Source: a virus. Taken from it: a stretch of DNA of 24,551 nucleotides. Under the pieces are notes generated by a model, which did no database searches, was not told where the DNA came from, and saw nothing but the letters and a program-made list of their open reading frames with translations. Below are positions 5,816 to 12,324 of the stretch, in pieces. Position 1 is the stretch's first letter, and each line of letters starts with the position of its first letter. Where the stretch lies: positions 1 to 24,551 of the IMG/VR virus record IMGVR_UViG_3300020177_000062, one strand, 5' to 3'. The position numbers and the translations under genes were made by a program.

Positions 5816-6579
5816 AATATTCCTCTCATTACATATTGATCTAAATCGTTTTCTTCTTGAAAAAAGTACTTATAGTTGTCTACTGCTTGTCTGAATTTCT
5901 GTTCGCCTCTTGCTAAAAATTCATCACTCACATCAAAGATTCCTATATCAGTACTTGCTTTGTCAATCACTAAAAAGATAAACTTATTTTTCTTAAACAA
6001 TTTAAGATACAACCACGCTTGAAGGTCGTAAGAATATTTATCGCAAGAGTAACGAAATGAATTTAGGTCTTGACTTGTTTTCAGGTCAATGATTGTGTCT
6101 CCTTGAATTATATCTGCTTTACCTCTAAATGGTAAGTCCTCTATCATTTCTACTGCAGGGACTTCAAACTCTGATTTGTTTAATAGTTTGAGTGCTGCTT
6201 CATTTCTTAATACTGCATCTGCTAATCTTTCTGCTGCGCTTCTTTCTTTAGTCAAAAACACTTCTCCATACTTTGCTTTAGCATCTTTGTATAGGTTAGT
6301 GTTCTTTGTGGAAGCATCTACAAAATGTAACTTATCTACTTTATGAGGTTCAAGTATCATCCAATGTACTAATTTACCTGCCGCTAATGCAGGACTATCT
6401 CCGTTAGGGTCTCCGTACTTTAGAATGTTTCTATAAGTCTTTGGACTTTTAAGTAGTGTTTTAAGAGATGAACTACTTAAAGCATACTGTCCAAGATGTT
6501 TGTAGTAGAATGAATCATCATAAGCCATTCCTACTATTTCTTCTTTGAGAAATGTTTCTCCGTTTAATAGTGTTATCAT
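5812..6579 (-). CDS. PD-(D/E)XK exonuclease, RecE/exonuclease VIII-like
   Basis: A 255-residue protein if started at the ATG at 6579, whose ATGA overlaps the stop of the upstream 50-aa gene; the longer open frame to 6633 only reads through that gene in another phase. The middle contains LAAGKLVHWMILEP, then FRGKADII and TIIDLKTSQD (Asp and D-x-K of the nuclease core) and YDLQAWLYLKL, the QxxxY helix of RecB/exonuclease VIII-like nucleases. It probably resects double-stranded ends to produce ssDNA for the ERF annealing protein encoded at 10285-10794, forming a two-component recombination system. The only GATC that I could find in the window is near its 3' end (5838-5841). Confidence 0.85.
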   Translation of the reverse strand: MITLLNGETFLKEEIVGMAYDDSFYYKHLGQYALSSSSLKTLLKSPKTYRNILKYGDPNGDSPALAAGKLVHWMILEPHKVDKLHFVDASTKNTNLYKDAKAKYGEVFLTKERSAAERLADAVLRNEAALKLLNKSEFEVPAVEMIEDLPFRGKADIIQGDTIIDLKTSQDLNSFRYSCDKYSYDLQAWLYLKLFKKNKFIFLVIDKASTDIGIFDVSDEFLARGEQKFRQAVDNYKYFFQEENDLDQYVMRGIL

Positions 6580-6728
6580 AACCTTGTAATTTCGTTTTGT
6601 TCTTCTTTTCTCCTGTTCAGTTCCTGCTGACATCTGTGAGCGTAACCATCCAAGAATTGATGTGTGTTAATTACTCTCTGTAATTCGTGGTCTGTCATTG
6701 ACCTGTAGTAAAGTTCTTCGTATGTCAT
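6576..6728 (-). CDS. Small hypothetical protein
   Basis: A 50-residue protein starting MTYEELYYRSMTDHELQRV and ending NRRKEEQNEITRL. It is charged and helical, with no membrane segment and no recognised family. Its TGA overlaps the exonuclease start as ATGA, and this overlap is what sets the exonuclease start. A host-like TATATTTG box lies 17 nt upstream. Confidence 0.6.
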   Translation of the reverse strand: MTYEELYYRSMTDHELQRVINTHQFLDGYAHRCQQELNRRKEEQNEITRL

Positions 6729-6744
6729 AATTAATATATTTATT

Positions 6745-6752
6745 CAAATATA
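6745..6752 (-). promoter_or_regulatory. Possible Bacteroidetes-type -7 box
   Basis: The minus strand reads TATATTTG, which fits the Bacteroidetes primary-sigma -7 consensus TAnnTTTG, 17 nt before the ATG of the 50-aa gene. I do not see a convincing -33 TTTG at the usual distance, so this is tentative. Confidence 0.25.
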
Positions 6753-6757
6753 AACAA

Positions 6758-6886
6758 TTATTTAACATCTTCATCTTTTGGGAAAACTTTTTTTTCTAAT
6801 TTTTCTATTTTATTTAAGGCAACTACTAACGCTTGTTGAGTTAACTTTATATCGTGTTGCATCTTAATTAATTTAGCTTCTTTCAT
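6758..6886 (-). CDS. Small coiled-coil protein
   Basis: A 42-residue protein starting MKEAKLIKMQHDIKLTQQAL, almost entirely helical with heptad-like spacing through residues 5-35 (LNKIEKLEKKVF) and an acidic C-terminus. It overlaps the end of the upstream 48-aa gene by 14 nt. No function can be assigned. Confidence 0.5.
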   Translation of the reverse strand: MKEAKLIKMQHDIKLTQQALVVALNKIEKLEKKVFPKDEDVK

Positions 6887-7019
6887 CCCTATAGATTTGT
6901 GAGCACACTGCAAAGCGTTGTTCTTTGTCTTTAAACTCTGTTACCATATTGGAATCAATCATACATCTTTGTATGAACTCCTTTTGTGTTTCTGTTGCTT
7001 TTGGTTTAGGTAGTGGCAT
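6873..7019 (-). CDS. Small conserved phage protein, 'FIQRCM' type
   Basis: A 48-residue protein starting MPLPKPKATETQKEFIQRCM and ending EQRFAVCSQIYRDERS. The pattern PKPxxxExxxxFIxRCM...(E/D)xxQRxAVC is one I have seen repeatedly in short phage proteins and at the ends of phage head proteins, with two conserved Cys residues (Cys19 and Cys40 here); no function is known to me. The ATG overlaps the stop of the upstream MazG-like gene as TAATG. Confidence 0.6.
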   Translation of the reverse strand: MPLPKPKATETQKEFIQRCMIDSNMVTEFKDKEQRFAVCSQIYRDERS

Positions 7020-7279
7020 TACTTCTGTTGTTTTAGTTTCTCTATATATAATGTTGCATCCATAAGTTCCTCTTGTAAATGATTTAAGAACTGATAGAAT
7101 CCATCAGGAGAATCGTGCAATGTAGTACCGTATTTTAATATGCCGTCTCTACTTCTTGCTCTCATCCTGTTTATTACCTTTTCCACTATAGGGTCTTTAG
7201 GTAAATAATTATAGGTTGAATCTGTGGTATAGCCTCCTGCTTCCATCATTTCCTCCCACTTTTTTATACTATCACTCAT
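7019..7279 (-). CDS. MazG-like nucleotide pyrophosphohydrolase-related protein
   Basis: An 86-residue protein whose second half follows a MazG-like pattern: VINRMRARSRDGILKYGTTL, then FLNHLQEELMDATLYIEKL, corresponding to the EExxD metal-binding helix and the following helix. Small phage proteins with 'KYGTTL...HxxEELxDAxLYxEKL' are often assigned to a MazG-like superfamily. It would be the third protein of this general type in the window, after those at 4058-4807 and 5552-5815, suggesting heavy investment in controlling dNTP pools. Start and stop both overlap neighbouring small genes. Confidence 0.6.
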   Translation of the reverse strand: MSDSIKKWEEMMEAGGYTTDSTYNYLPKDPIVEKVINRMRARSRDGILKYGTTLHDSPDGFYQFLNHLQEELMDATLYIEKLKQQK

Positions 7280-7350
7280 TTTTTAAATATTTGATATACT
7301 AACCACTCTATAATCCTAAACATAACATATCCTACAAATAAATCATCCAT
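7276..7350 (-). CDS. Possible 24-aa hydrophobic microprotein
   Basis: A tiny frame of 24 residues (MDDLFVGYVMFRIIEWLVYQ, then IFKK) that precisely bridges two genes: its ATG overlaps the upstream stop, and its TGA overlaps the next ATG as ATGA. It is hydrophobic or amphipathic and could insert in or lie on the membrane. The tight overlaps at both ends favour a real gene, but the length makes this uncertain. Confidence 0.4.
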   Translation of the reverse strand: MDDLFVGYVMFRIIEWLVYQIFKK

Positions 7351-7645
7351 AGAGTGCTTTGTATTTGGTTATCTCCTTTTCAAGTTCTTTTATTTTTTGT
7401 TCGGCTTTTCTTGCTCTCATAACTGCTCTATCCTTGTCTGCTCTATATTCTCTTATGGATTGATTATAAAGCCTTTCGTTTGTTATAAGATTGTGTACAT
7501 AAAAGCCTACTTCCTGCCAACAAAAATAGAACTCATTAAGGTCTTTGTTTTCAGGTTTTGCTTTTCTCCACTTGATTATTTTCTCTCCTACTAAATTAAA
7601 ATTTGTGTAGTACTCTGCTTCTCGTAAATTGTTTAATTTCTTCAT
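7343..7645 (-). CDS. Hypothetical protein with C-terminal coiled coil
   Basis: A 100-residue protein. The first 55 residues contain an aromatic-rich segment (YYTNF, NEFYFCWQEVGFYV), and residues 60-98 form a charged, probably coiled-coil helix (YRADKDRAVMRARKAEQKIKEL). No family is recognised. It follows the 135-aa gene after 15 nt and overlaps the following microprotein by 8 nt, so it is part of the early/replication operon. Confidence 0.6.
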   Translation of the reverse strand: MKKLNNLREAEYYTNFNLVGEKIIKWRKAKPENKDLNEFYFCWQEVGFYVHNLITNERLYNQSIREYRADKDRAVMRARKAEQKIKELEKEITKYKALYG

Positions 7646-7660
7646 TTATTTTATACTTTA

Positions 7661-8068
7661 TTATAAATATTGATTGTAAACTGCTACCAAATCCTTATAC
7701 ACTACTTTAGCAAAACTACAAGGTGTACATTCTACTTTGGTTTTAAATATTCTTTCGTATATAATCTTGTACGTCTCTTGCTCATCAGGAGTAAACTTAT
7801 TCTTTTTAGTGTCTACTGCCATTTTAATTAAATCAAACTCTTCTTCTGTCAAGCATTCAGGTTTCTTATATCTGAACACTTGGTTTAGTTTCTCTTTTCT
7901 TTCATCACATCCACAATCTTCCCCTGCTAAAAACTTAACCGCTTTCTTTATTCCTGTAGCTTTTGTAATCTTTTCTACTGTGTCTCCAAGTCCTTCACTT
8001 GCTTCAGCGTGTTTTTTTTTCCACTCTTTGTATTCTTTTGAGAGTTTGTCTCCTTTGAAATCTTTCAT
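7661..8068 (-). CDS. Cys-containing conserved phage protein of unknown function
   Basis: A 135-residue, Lys-rich soluble protein. A helical N-terminus (KEWKKKHAEASEGLGDTVEKITKATG in part) precedes a short Cys cluster at CGCDERK (about residues 52-58) and a second pair at CTPC (about 114-117), an arrangement suggestive of metal binding. The 'GLGDTVEKITKATGIKKAV' and 'GCDERKEKLN' segments are ones I associate with Bacteroidetes phage replication regions, without known function. Its start overlaps the stop of the sigma-like gene as ATGA, so the two are likely co-translated and perhaps functionally linked. Confidence 0.6.
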   Translation of the reverse strand: MKDFKGDKLSKEYKEWKKKHAEASEGLGDTVEKITKATGIKKAVKFLAGEDCGCDERKEKLNQVFRYKKPECLTEEEFDLIKMAVDTKKNKFTPDEQETYKIIYERIFKTKVECTPCSFAKVVYKDLVAVYNQYL

Positions 8069-8613
8069 AACTTATCGTAATCTTTATTTATATAATCTTC
8101 CCAATCTTCTTTAAACTTTTCGTTTAGTTCATTTTTAGCGTGTTTAAGCGTATTAAATATACTTACCCAACTTATATTAGTCTCTTTAGCTATTCCCCTT
8201 ATAGAGAGTTCTGTATCCCTGTACAAAGTAAATAACTTTTTTTCATACCATCTCCAACTATCTATGTGGTTATCTATCATAGTACATATCTTATTGAAGG
8301 CTATTTGTTCATCCATTTGCGAATCGTTTGGAATTTGGATGGTAATTTGGTCATCATCAAGAGAAACTTTATCAATCTTTCTTTTACTATTATAATATTG
8401 GTAATACAAAGAACGCAAAGTAAAAAACAAATACCCGCGACTAACAACACCATTTCTAATAACCTTGCTTTCATCTGCATATTTATGTAGTGTCAAATAA
8501 CACTCTTGTACTATATCTTCAGCGTAGTCATACTCGCCAAAACTTTTTACTATATTGACCCATTCCTTATGCCTTTCAGCAACTATAGTGAGCCATTGTG
8601 TGGGTTTATCCAT
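8065..8613 (-). CDS. Phage-encoded sigma-70/ECF-like sigma factor
   Basis: A 182-residue protein with the layout of a compact two-domain sigma factor. Region-2-like helices sit at about residues 25-75 (DYAEDIVQECYLTLHKY, then GYLFFTLRSLYYQYYN), and a region-4-like helix-turn-helix sits near the C-terminus (ELSIRGIAKETNISWVSIFNTLKHAKNEL, about 130-165). Between them is an acidic linker. There is no sigma-1.1 or full region 3, as in ECF or late-gene sigma factors. It would direct host RNA polymerase to phage promoters. Seven copies of an AACAAA-N14-ATTGTA element upstream of virion genes are obvious candidate targets, and the AAC core resembles the -35 elements of ECF promoters. The link is inference. 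It overlaps both neighbours. Confidence 0.72.
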   Translation of the reverse strand: MDKPTQWLTIVAERHKEWVNIVKSFGEYDYAEDIVQECYLTLHKYADESKVIRNGVVSRGYLFFTLRSLYYQYYNSKRKIDKVSLDDDQITIQIPNDSQMDEQIAFNKICTMIDNHIDSWRWYEKKLFTLYRDTELSIRGIAKETNISWVSIFNTLKHAKNELNEKFKEDWEDYINKDYDKL

Positions 8614-8804
8614 ATAACAGTTATACTAATTACACCAATAACACATTGTAGTATTATTTCGTCTCCTTCTTCTAACTGTTCTTTGCTATATAAAAAACCA
8701 AACATCATTCCTATTACAGGACTTAAAATGATATCTGCATTTTTGATTTGACCTATAATTAAATAAACCAAAGTGATTACCATTAAAAGTCCAAGTAACA
8801 TCAT
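8583..8804 (-). CDS. Small membrane protein
   Basis: A 73-residue hydrophobic protein with probable membrane segments at residues 2-18 (LLGLLMVITLVYLIIG), 26-41 (ILSPVIGMMFGFLY) and 52-66 (ILQCVIGVISITVIWI), separated by an acidic loop. No family is recognised. It lies between the ATPase gene (ATGA overlap) and the sigma-like gene (31-nt overlap), an unusual place for a membrane protein. A holin-like or replication-anchoring role cannot be judged. Confidence 0.58.
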   Translation of the reverse strand: MMLLGLLMVITLVYLIIGQIKNADIILSPVIGMMFGFLYSKEQLEEGDEIILQCVIGVISITVIWINPHNGSL

Positions 8805-9712
8805 ATTCCTAAAGGTTTTATTTCTTTATTTTCTTGTATTAAATCTTTACCTAAATATTCAAATCCTACGTTATTTATTTTCATTCTTAAACTTATAGGC
8901 TGCTCAAATGTTGTTGGTCTTGCGCCTGTTTCGTTCTCCTTTACTTTTAAAACGTGAATGTGAGAATACATCCAATCGGTAGGATGTTGTACATATCTAT
9001 GAATACACCAAATGTCATCAGCACGAGAACTAATTTTAGAACCACCTTCTGCATCACTCATTGCTAATGGTCTTGTTAATCCTTCATATTCGTGTCCGCT
9101 ATGGTGTACTTGCCGAAGTGCAGAAGTTACACCGTGTGCATTTACACAAACCTGTACGTTATTCTTTTTGCTAAATATTCTTAATTCAGTCAAAACCTGA
9201 TAGTCGTACTCGTGGGCATTTCCTACCATTTTAAGTACTGCTGCATCTTTAGCCAACGAGTTGTAAGGGTCTATTAATAAACCATCGTAATTCCAAGCAT
9301 CTTTTATTTGTTGTGCTTCTTTCAAAAGACTTTTATAAGTGTATAAGTCCTCTACTTCTATTATTTTAAAGTGTTGATTAGACCACTCTACTGCTTTATC
9401 TATTAAGGTGTCTGTAGCTTCTTGAATAGGTTTACCCATTCTAAATTCTATAATTTTTCTTAATATTGATTCAGGACTGTTCTCACTTGACCATATTAAG
9501 AATTTAAGATTGTGTTTCTTTGCCCACAATACATAAAAGTAAATAAGTGTTGTAGTCTTACCTACGTTAGCGTGTCCTATTGCTATTAGTACGTTTTTTT
9601 TGAATCGTATGTGTTCGTCAATTTCAGGAACTCCTATTTTAAGTCCTTCTTTTATTCTGCCATACTTGATATCTAAAATCCTATCTTGTAATTTCTTTGC
9701 TTGTGCTATCAT
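8801..9712 (-). CDS. DnaB/RecA-type replicative helicase-like ATPase
   Basis: A 303-residue RecA-fold ATPase with Walker A GHANVGKTT (46-54), a catalytic Glu region WSSENSPE (about 74-81), Walker B GLLIDP (144-149) and the downstream VNAHG segment resembling DnaB motif H3 (Gln/His sensor). An N-terminal primase-interaction domain is lacking, so the protein corresponds to the C-terminal half of DnaB or to the gp4-type helicase core. It probably acts as the phage replicative helicase, with the SSB-like and ERF proteins encoded just upstream. No primase is visible in the window. The ATG overlaps the stop of the 49-aa gene as ATGA. Confidence 0.8.
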   Translation of the reverse strand: MIAQAKKLQDRILDIKYGRIKEGLKIGVPEIDEHIRFKKNVLIAIGHANVGKTTTLIYFYVLWAKKHNLKFLIWSSENSPESILRKIIEFRMGKPIQEATDTLIDKAVEWSNQHFKIIEVEDLYTYKSLLKEAQQIKDAWNYDGLLIDPYNSLAKDAAVLKMVGNAHEYDYQVLTELRIFSKKNNVQVCVNAHGVTSALRQVHHSGHEYEGLTRPLAMSDAEGGSKISSRADDIWCIHRYVQHPTDWMYSHIHVLKVKENETGARPTTFEQPISLRMKINNVGFEYLGKDLIQENKEIKPLGI

Positions 9713-9858
9713 ATACTTTGCGGAGTTTTCGCATACTTCCTTACGATTTCCTCGTTATATTCGTTTTTGTTTCTATGTTCTATATAATATCCTGTTATTG
9801 GATTTACTAAATAATTCCAAAAGTCATCAGGCATCTCTCCTTCAAATATCTTTTTCAT
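9709..9858 (-). CDS. Small hypothetical protein
   Basis: A 49-residue protein starting MKKIFEGEMPDDFWNYLVNP and ending YAKTPQSI. It is mixed charged with several aromatic residues and no membrane segment; no family is recognised. It is the first gene after the strong terminator at 9867-9891, and its stop overlaps the helicase start as ATGA, so its translation may control that of the helicase. Confidence 0.6.
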   Translation of the reverse strand: MKKIFEGEMPDDFWNYLVNPITGYYIEHRNKNEYNEEIVRKYAKTPQSI

Positions 9859-9866
9859 AAATATAT

Positions 9867-9891
9867 AAAAAAAGGGGGAACTTAATCCCCC
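9867..9891 (-). terminator. Strong intrinsic terminator
   Basis: On the minus strand GGGGG-N8-CCCCC followed by seven T residues, 6 nt after the SSB-like gene stop. It ends or attenuates the recombination/SSB transcript immediately before the 49-aa gene and helicase. No candidate promoter of either type is obvious between it and the next ATG (9858), so helicase expression may depend on read-through. Confidence 0.75.
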
Positions 9892-9897
9892 AATTAT

Positions 9898-10227
9898 TTA
9901 AAATGGTAAGTCTGCAGTTTCTCTTGCAGGGTTCTGCTCTGTGTTGCTAACGTTTCCTATTGTGTGTGCTATCTTCCAACCGTTAATACTTGAATAGTAT
10001 TTACCATTGTATTGACTTCCACGTAAATTAATGCTAACCGTAACAGGGTTTCCTACTTGAAACTTTTGAATGTCCTCCATAGCTTTACCCATAAAGTCAA
10101 TAGGTAAGTCTTGTGGGTAGTCTCCTTCTGTTGTTACAACGATAGTTCTTTTAGACCACTCATTGCCTGATTTAGAAGTTCCTGATTCAATGTCTTGAAT
10201 AACCTTGATGTTTCCTGTAATTTCCAT
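9898..10227 (-). CDS. SSB-like protein, DUF3127 type
   Basis: A 109-residue OB-fold-like protein starting MEITGNIKVIQDIESGTSKSG. The SGTSKSGNEW motif, DYPQDLPIDFMGK and the later VTVSINLRGSQYNGKYY correspond to the DUF3127 pattern, a mainly Bacteroidetes family related to single-strand-binding proteins. The C-terminus ends ETADLPF, like the acidic tip (DDIPF) through which SSBs recruit partners. It would coat ssDNA during replication and assist the ERF annealing protein encoded just upstream. A strong terminator follows directly. Confidence 0.8.
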   Translation of the reverse strand: MEITGNIKVIQDIESGTSKSGNEWSKRTIVVTTEGDYPQDLPIDFMGKAMEDIQKFQVGNPVTVSINLRGSQYNGKYYSSINGWKIAHTIGNVSNTEQNPARETADLPF

Positions 10228-10284
10228 ATTTCTATTTTTATTGATTGATTATTATATTTTGTTGTGTAATATACTTTTTTAATT

Positions 10285-10794
10285 CTACAATTTTGCAAGT
10301 TCATCTTCTACTTTTTTAGATACCTTGTATTTGCTTTTTATAGCTTCTATGCTACCTCCACCTTTTATAAATTCTATTGCTTTACTAAATTCAGGTGTGT
10401 TTTGGTTTAACCATTTCTTTTCTTCGGTTACTCCACTTGCTACATTACCGTCATCGTCTACTGCCTGTAATCCAAGAAGTGAAGCTAAAGTATATCTACG
10501 ATAATAAGTAATTGCTGAACCTAACTTCTGTGGGTCGTTTATTTCAGGTAGCTTTAAACCTGATATAACACCTCCTGTTCCATCAACACAGATAAGTTTA
10601 CTATAAACACTATCTTCCTCTATTGGTTGCAGTAGAAGTAATCTATGCTTCTTTAAGAGAGGGTTAAGCTGATTGATTAAAGAGTTAATATCAAAATACT
10701 TTGACTTATAAAAAGGGTTACTTGCATCCTTGCTAATTGTTCCTATCTCTTGTTGTAGATTGAACAGTTTCTGATTAATGTTTGTTTCTTTCAT
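10285..10794 (-). CDS. ERF-family ssDNA-annealing recombinase
   Basis: A 169-residue protein of the ERF superfamily. The N-terminal pattern NPFYKSKYFDINSLINQLNP matches the 'N.fgkYkYrs..di' start of ERF, and DPQKLGSAITYYRRYTLASLLGL followed by VDDDGN matches the family hallmark SxxxYxRRYxLxxLxGI...DDDGN. It anneals complementary single strands, working with the exonuclease VIII-like nuclease (5812-6579) and the SSB-like protein. The C-terminal 40 residues are helical and probably a small accessory domain. The start overlaps the upstream 36-aa gene by 20 nt. Confidence 0.85.
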   Translation of the reverse strand: MKETNINQKLFNLQQEIGTISKDASNPFYKSKYFDINSLINQLNPLLKKHRLLLLQPIEEDSVYSKLICVDGTGGVISGLKLPEINDPQKLGSAITYYRRYTLASLLGLQAVDDDGNVASGVTEEKKWLNQNTPEFSKAIEFIKGGGSIEAIKSKYKVSKKVEDELAKL

Positions 10795-10885
10795 AACTTA
10801 AAATTAATTGTTCTTTTAGTTTTTCGTTTTCGTGTTGCAGTTCCAAGACCTCGCCATAGAGTTCTGCTTTAGTATAATGTTCCAT
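10775..10885 (-). CDS. Small coiled-coil protein
   Basis: A 36-residue helical protein starting MEHYTKAELYGEVLELQHEN with leucine heptads (ELYGEVLELQHENEKLKEQL). An in-frame ATG further upstream (10963) would run through a terminator hairpin and a T-tract, so the ATG at 10885 is chosen. It opens the ERF/SSB operon and lies right behind a host-like promoter box; a short DNA- or protein-binding zipper is possible but unproven. Confidence 0.5.
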   Translation of the reverse strand: MEHYTKAELYGEVLELQHENEKLKEQLILSYERNKH

Positions 10886-10889
10886 ATCG

Positions 10890-10897
10890 TAAAGATA
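10890..10897 (-). promoter_or_regulatory. Candidate host-type (Bacteroidetes) promoter for recombination genes
   Basis: The minus strand reads TTTTTTTGTATCTTTAC just before the ATG at 10885; TATCTTTA matches TAnnTTTG at all but the last position, and a TTTTG lies about 15-20 nt upstream. Sitting 4 nt from the ATG, it would give an almost leaderless transcript. It follows the terminator at 10914-10942, as expected of a new early unit. Confidence 0.4.
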
Positions 10898-10913
10898 CAA
10901 AAAAATATTTAAC

Positions 10914-10942
10914 AAAAAAAAAGAGGATAAGAAATTAATCCT
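10914..10942 (-). terminator. Probable intrinsic terminator
   Basis: On the minus strand AGGAT-N9-ATCCT is followed by C and nine T residues, 37 nt after the stop of the NinG-like gene. The stem is short (5 bp), but the T-tract is long and a new unit begins downstream. Confidence 0.45.
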
Positions 10943-10978
10943 ACCCTCCATAACAAAGAACAATTATACAAGAATTAA

Positions 10979-11371
10979 TCAAGTAAGTTTTTTCAATCTA
11001 TCACTATAATCAGAAATCATTTCTTCTAACTCGATATTTGTAAATTTACGTAGTTCCCTACTTTCTTCAAGCAGCTTTTGAGATAAGTTATTACCAAGAT
11101 ATAAACTATACTTATATTGTTCTCCTGCTCTATAGACATTACAGGCTACACATTGTGGTTTAACATTTCTTTCATCCCAACGTATAGAGTAGTGCTTTCT
11201 ACTCATAAAGTGTCCTGCTTGTATTTCTTTCCAATGAAAATTTTTACTACAAGTTACACAAGTACAATAGCCATTCTTATCTGCATTAGACAGTCTTATA
11301 TACTGACTAAATACTACATCAAGTTTTTTAACTAATTTACTTCTTGTAGGTTTCTTTGCAGTTCTTGGCAT
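10979..11371 (-). CDS. NinG/Rap-like recombination endonuclease
   Basis: A 130-residue protein with a basic N-terminus (MPRTAKKPTRSKLVKKLD) and a Cys/His zinc-binding, HNH-like core: CTCVTC (Cys36, Cys38, Cys41), QAGHF (His54), then WDERNVKPQCVACNVYRAGE (Cys74, Cys77). The order C-x-C-x2-C ... GHF ... QC-x2-CN is that of lambda NinG (Rap), which acts on Holliday-junction or branched intermediates. It would process recombination intermediates made by the ERF/exonuclease pair. It is shorter than lambda NinG but has the complete core, followed by a charged helical C-terminus. Confidence 0.82.
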   Translation of the reverse strand: MPRTAKKPTRSKLVKKLDVVFSQYIRLSNADKNGYCTCVTCSKNFHWKEIQAGHFMSRKHYSIRWDERNVKPQCVACNVYRAGEQYKYSLYLGNNLSQKLLEESRELRKFTNIELEEMISDYSDRLKKLT

Positions 11372-11391
11372 AGTTTTTTTTTAATCATTGG

Positions 11392-11631
11392 TTAAGCATC
11401 CATATGATTCAACAGTAAGTTACCATCTGATTCATTAAATCCTTTTACGAGCCTATATAAATACTTACTATCTGATTTAACTTTTTTCTTTTCTGTTTTA
11501 GTAGAATCTATACCAAGATTTTGATATTGTATAGCATCTAATTCTAATATGCTATCTGTTCTTTCTTTTACAGATAATTGAAAATCTTTTGCAATTTTTT
11601 CTGCTAATTTTCTAATAGTTAAATCTTCCAT
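11392..11631 (-). CDS. Hypothetical protein
   Basis: A 79-residue charged helical protein (MEDLTIRKLAEKIAKDFQLS, then DAIQYQNLGIDSTKTEKKK). No family is recognised. It appears to be the first gene of the replication/recombination block, separated from the membrane/lysis block by about 128 nt that include a host-like promoter box at 11703-11710. Confidence 0.55.
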   Translation of the reverse strand: MEDLTIRKLAEKIAKDFQLSVKERTDSILELDAIQYQNLGIDSTKTEKKKVKSDSKYLYRLVKGFNESDGNLLLNHMDA

Positions 11632-11702
11632 TTATTTATATATGTATTAAAGTTAGTATTTAAGTTGTATTAAAAATAATAATTACATTCCCACTAACCC
11701 AC

Positions 11703-11710
11703 CAAAGTTA
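11703..11710 (-). promoter_or_regulatory. Candidate host-type early promoter (TAnnTTTG)
   Basis: The minus strand reads TAACTTTG, a perfect TAnnTTTG -7 box, in the longest gene-free interval of this half of the window (11632-11759), 71 nt before the ATG of the first gene of the replication block. The -33 region is AT-rich (TTTACATCTTTC) without a clear TTTG. It is a plausible early promoter. Confidence 0.42.
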
Positions 11711-11759
11711 CACGCTTTTTTTGAAAGATGTAAACTTTTTAAACGGTAAGTTATAAACA

Positions 11760-11891
11760 TTATCTTCCTTGACCACGATATTTCTTAACGTAGTTTTTAG
11801 ATGATTTTACACTTGATTGTTTTGATTTACTATGTATTCCCTTACGTCTTACTTTGACCTTTTCGTAGTTGATAACTTTTTGTTTAGCCAT
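11760..11891 (-). CDS. Small highly basic conserved phage protein
   Basis: A 43-residue protein with about 17 Lys/Arg residues, starting MAKQKVINYEKVKVRRKGIH and ending SKNYVKKYRGQGR. The VRRKG(I/V)H.K.K.S..K.SKNY.K.YRGQG(R) pattern is widespread in Bacteroidetes phages, in my recollection, without known function. The strong positive charge suggests binding to nucleic acid or to acidic virion proteins. It overlaps the holin gene stop by 8 nt. It is too short to appear in most ORF scans. Confidence 0.7.
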   Translation of the reverse strand: MAKQKVINYEKVKVRRKGIHSKSKQSSVKSSKNYVKKYRGQGR

Positions 11892-12306
11892 TCTTGTGCA
11901 TTTTATTTCCAAATACCTTCTCTACCCCTCTTGAACCGAAATAACCACCTATAACGATACTTAAAAGACCTGTAATAGAATCTAATGGGTATCCTAAATA
12001 CCAACCTACTACGTAACTAATTGTAAGGAATACTAAAGTCAATGGTCTAACGTTATTTGCTAACCAAGACTTACTGTGAGCATCTGCAACCCATCTACGG
12101 GTTACTCCATCTATCTCTGCTCTCTCTAATTCAAGTTTTTTTAATGCTATGGACTTATCCTCTTCGGACATATCAGAACCGCCTATAATGGCTTGTATTA
12201 CGTTTCCTGCTAACGTATCTCCTGCTACTGCTCCTACTATATTAGGAATCTTCTCTAACAAGAACTGTCCTACTTGTGTCTCTTTAAATTTCTTTTTGTC
12301 AGACAT
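11884..12306 (-). CDS. Holin, GTA/3TM-type
   Basis: A 140-residue protein. After a hydrophobic, probably amphipathic N-terminus (residues 15-42), an acidic region leads to TRRWVADAHSKSWLANNVRPLTL (about 69-91), the signature of the GTA_holin_3TM family, then membrane segments at about 88-105 (LTLVFLTISYVVGWYLG) and 112-127 (TGLLSIVIGGYFGSRG). It would form lesions in the inner membrane so that the M15 peptidase, encoded 18 nt upstream, can reach the cell wall. The order endolysin-holin within a dense membrane-protein cluster supports this. Confidence 0.8.
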   Translation of the reverse strand: MSDKKKFKETQVGQFLLEKIPNIVGAVAGDTLAGNVIQAIIGGSDMSEEDKSIALKKLELERAEIDGVTRRWVADAHSKSWLANNVRPLTLVFLTISYVVGWYLGYPLDSITGLLSIVIGGYFGSRGVEKVFGNKMHKNG

Positions 12307-12324
12307 ATCGTATTACCTACAGTA

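Noticed and set aside
7737-8114. Plus-strand open frames, e.g. 7737-8114, 21402-21842, 22289-22633, 9600-9860
   Set aside because: They are antisense to well-supported minus-strand genes, have biased composition (Ser- or Phe/Leu/Ile-rich) mirroring the codons opposite, and show no motifs or gene-like spacing.
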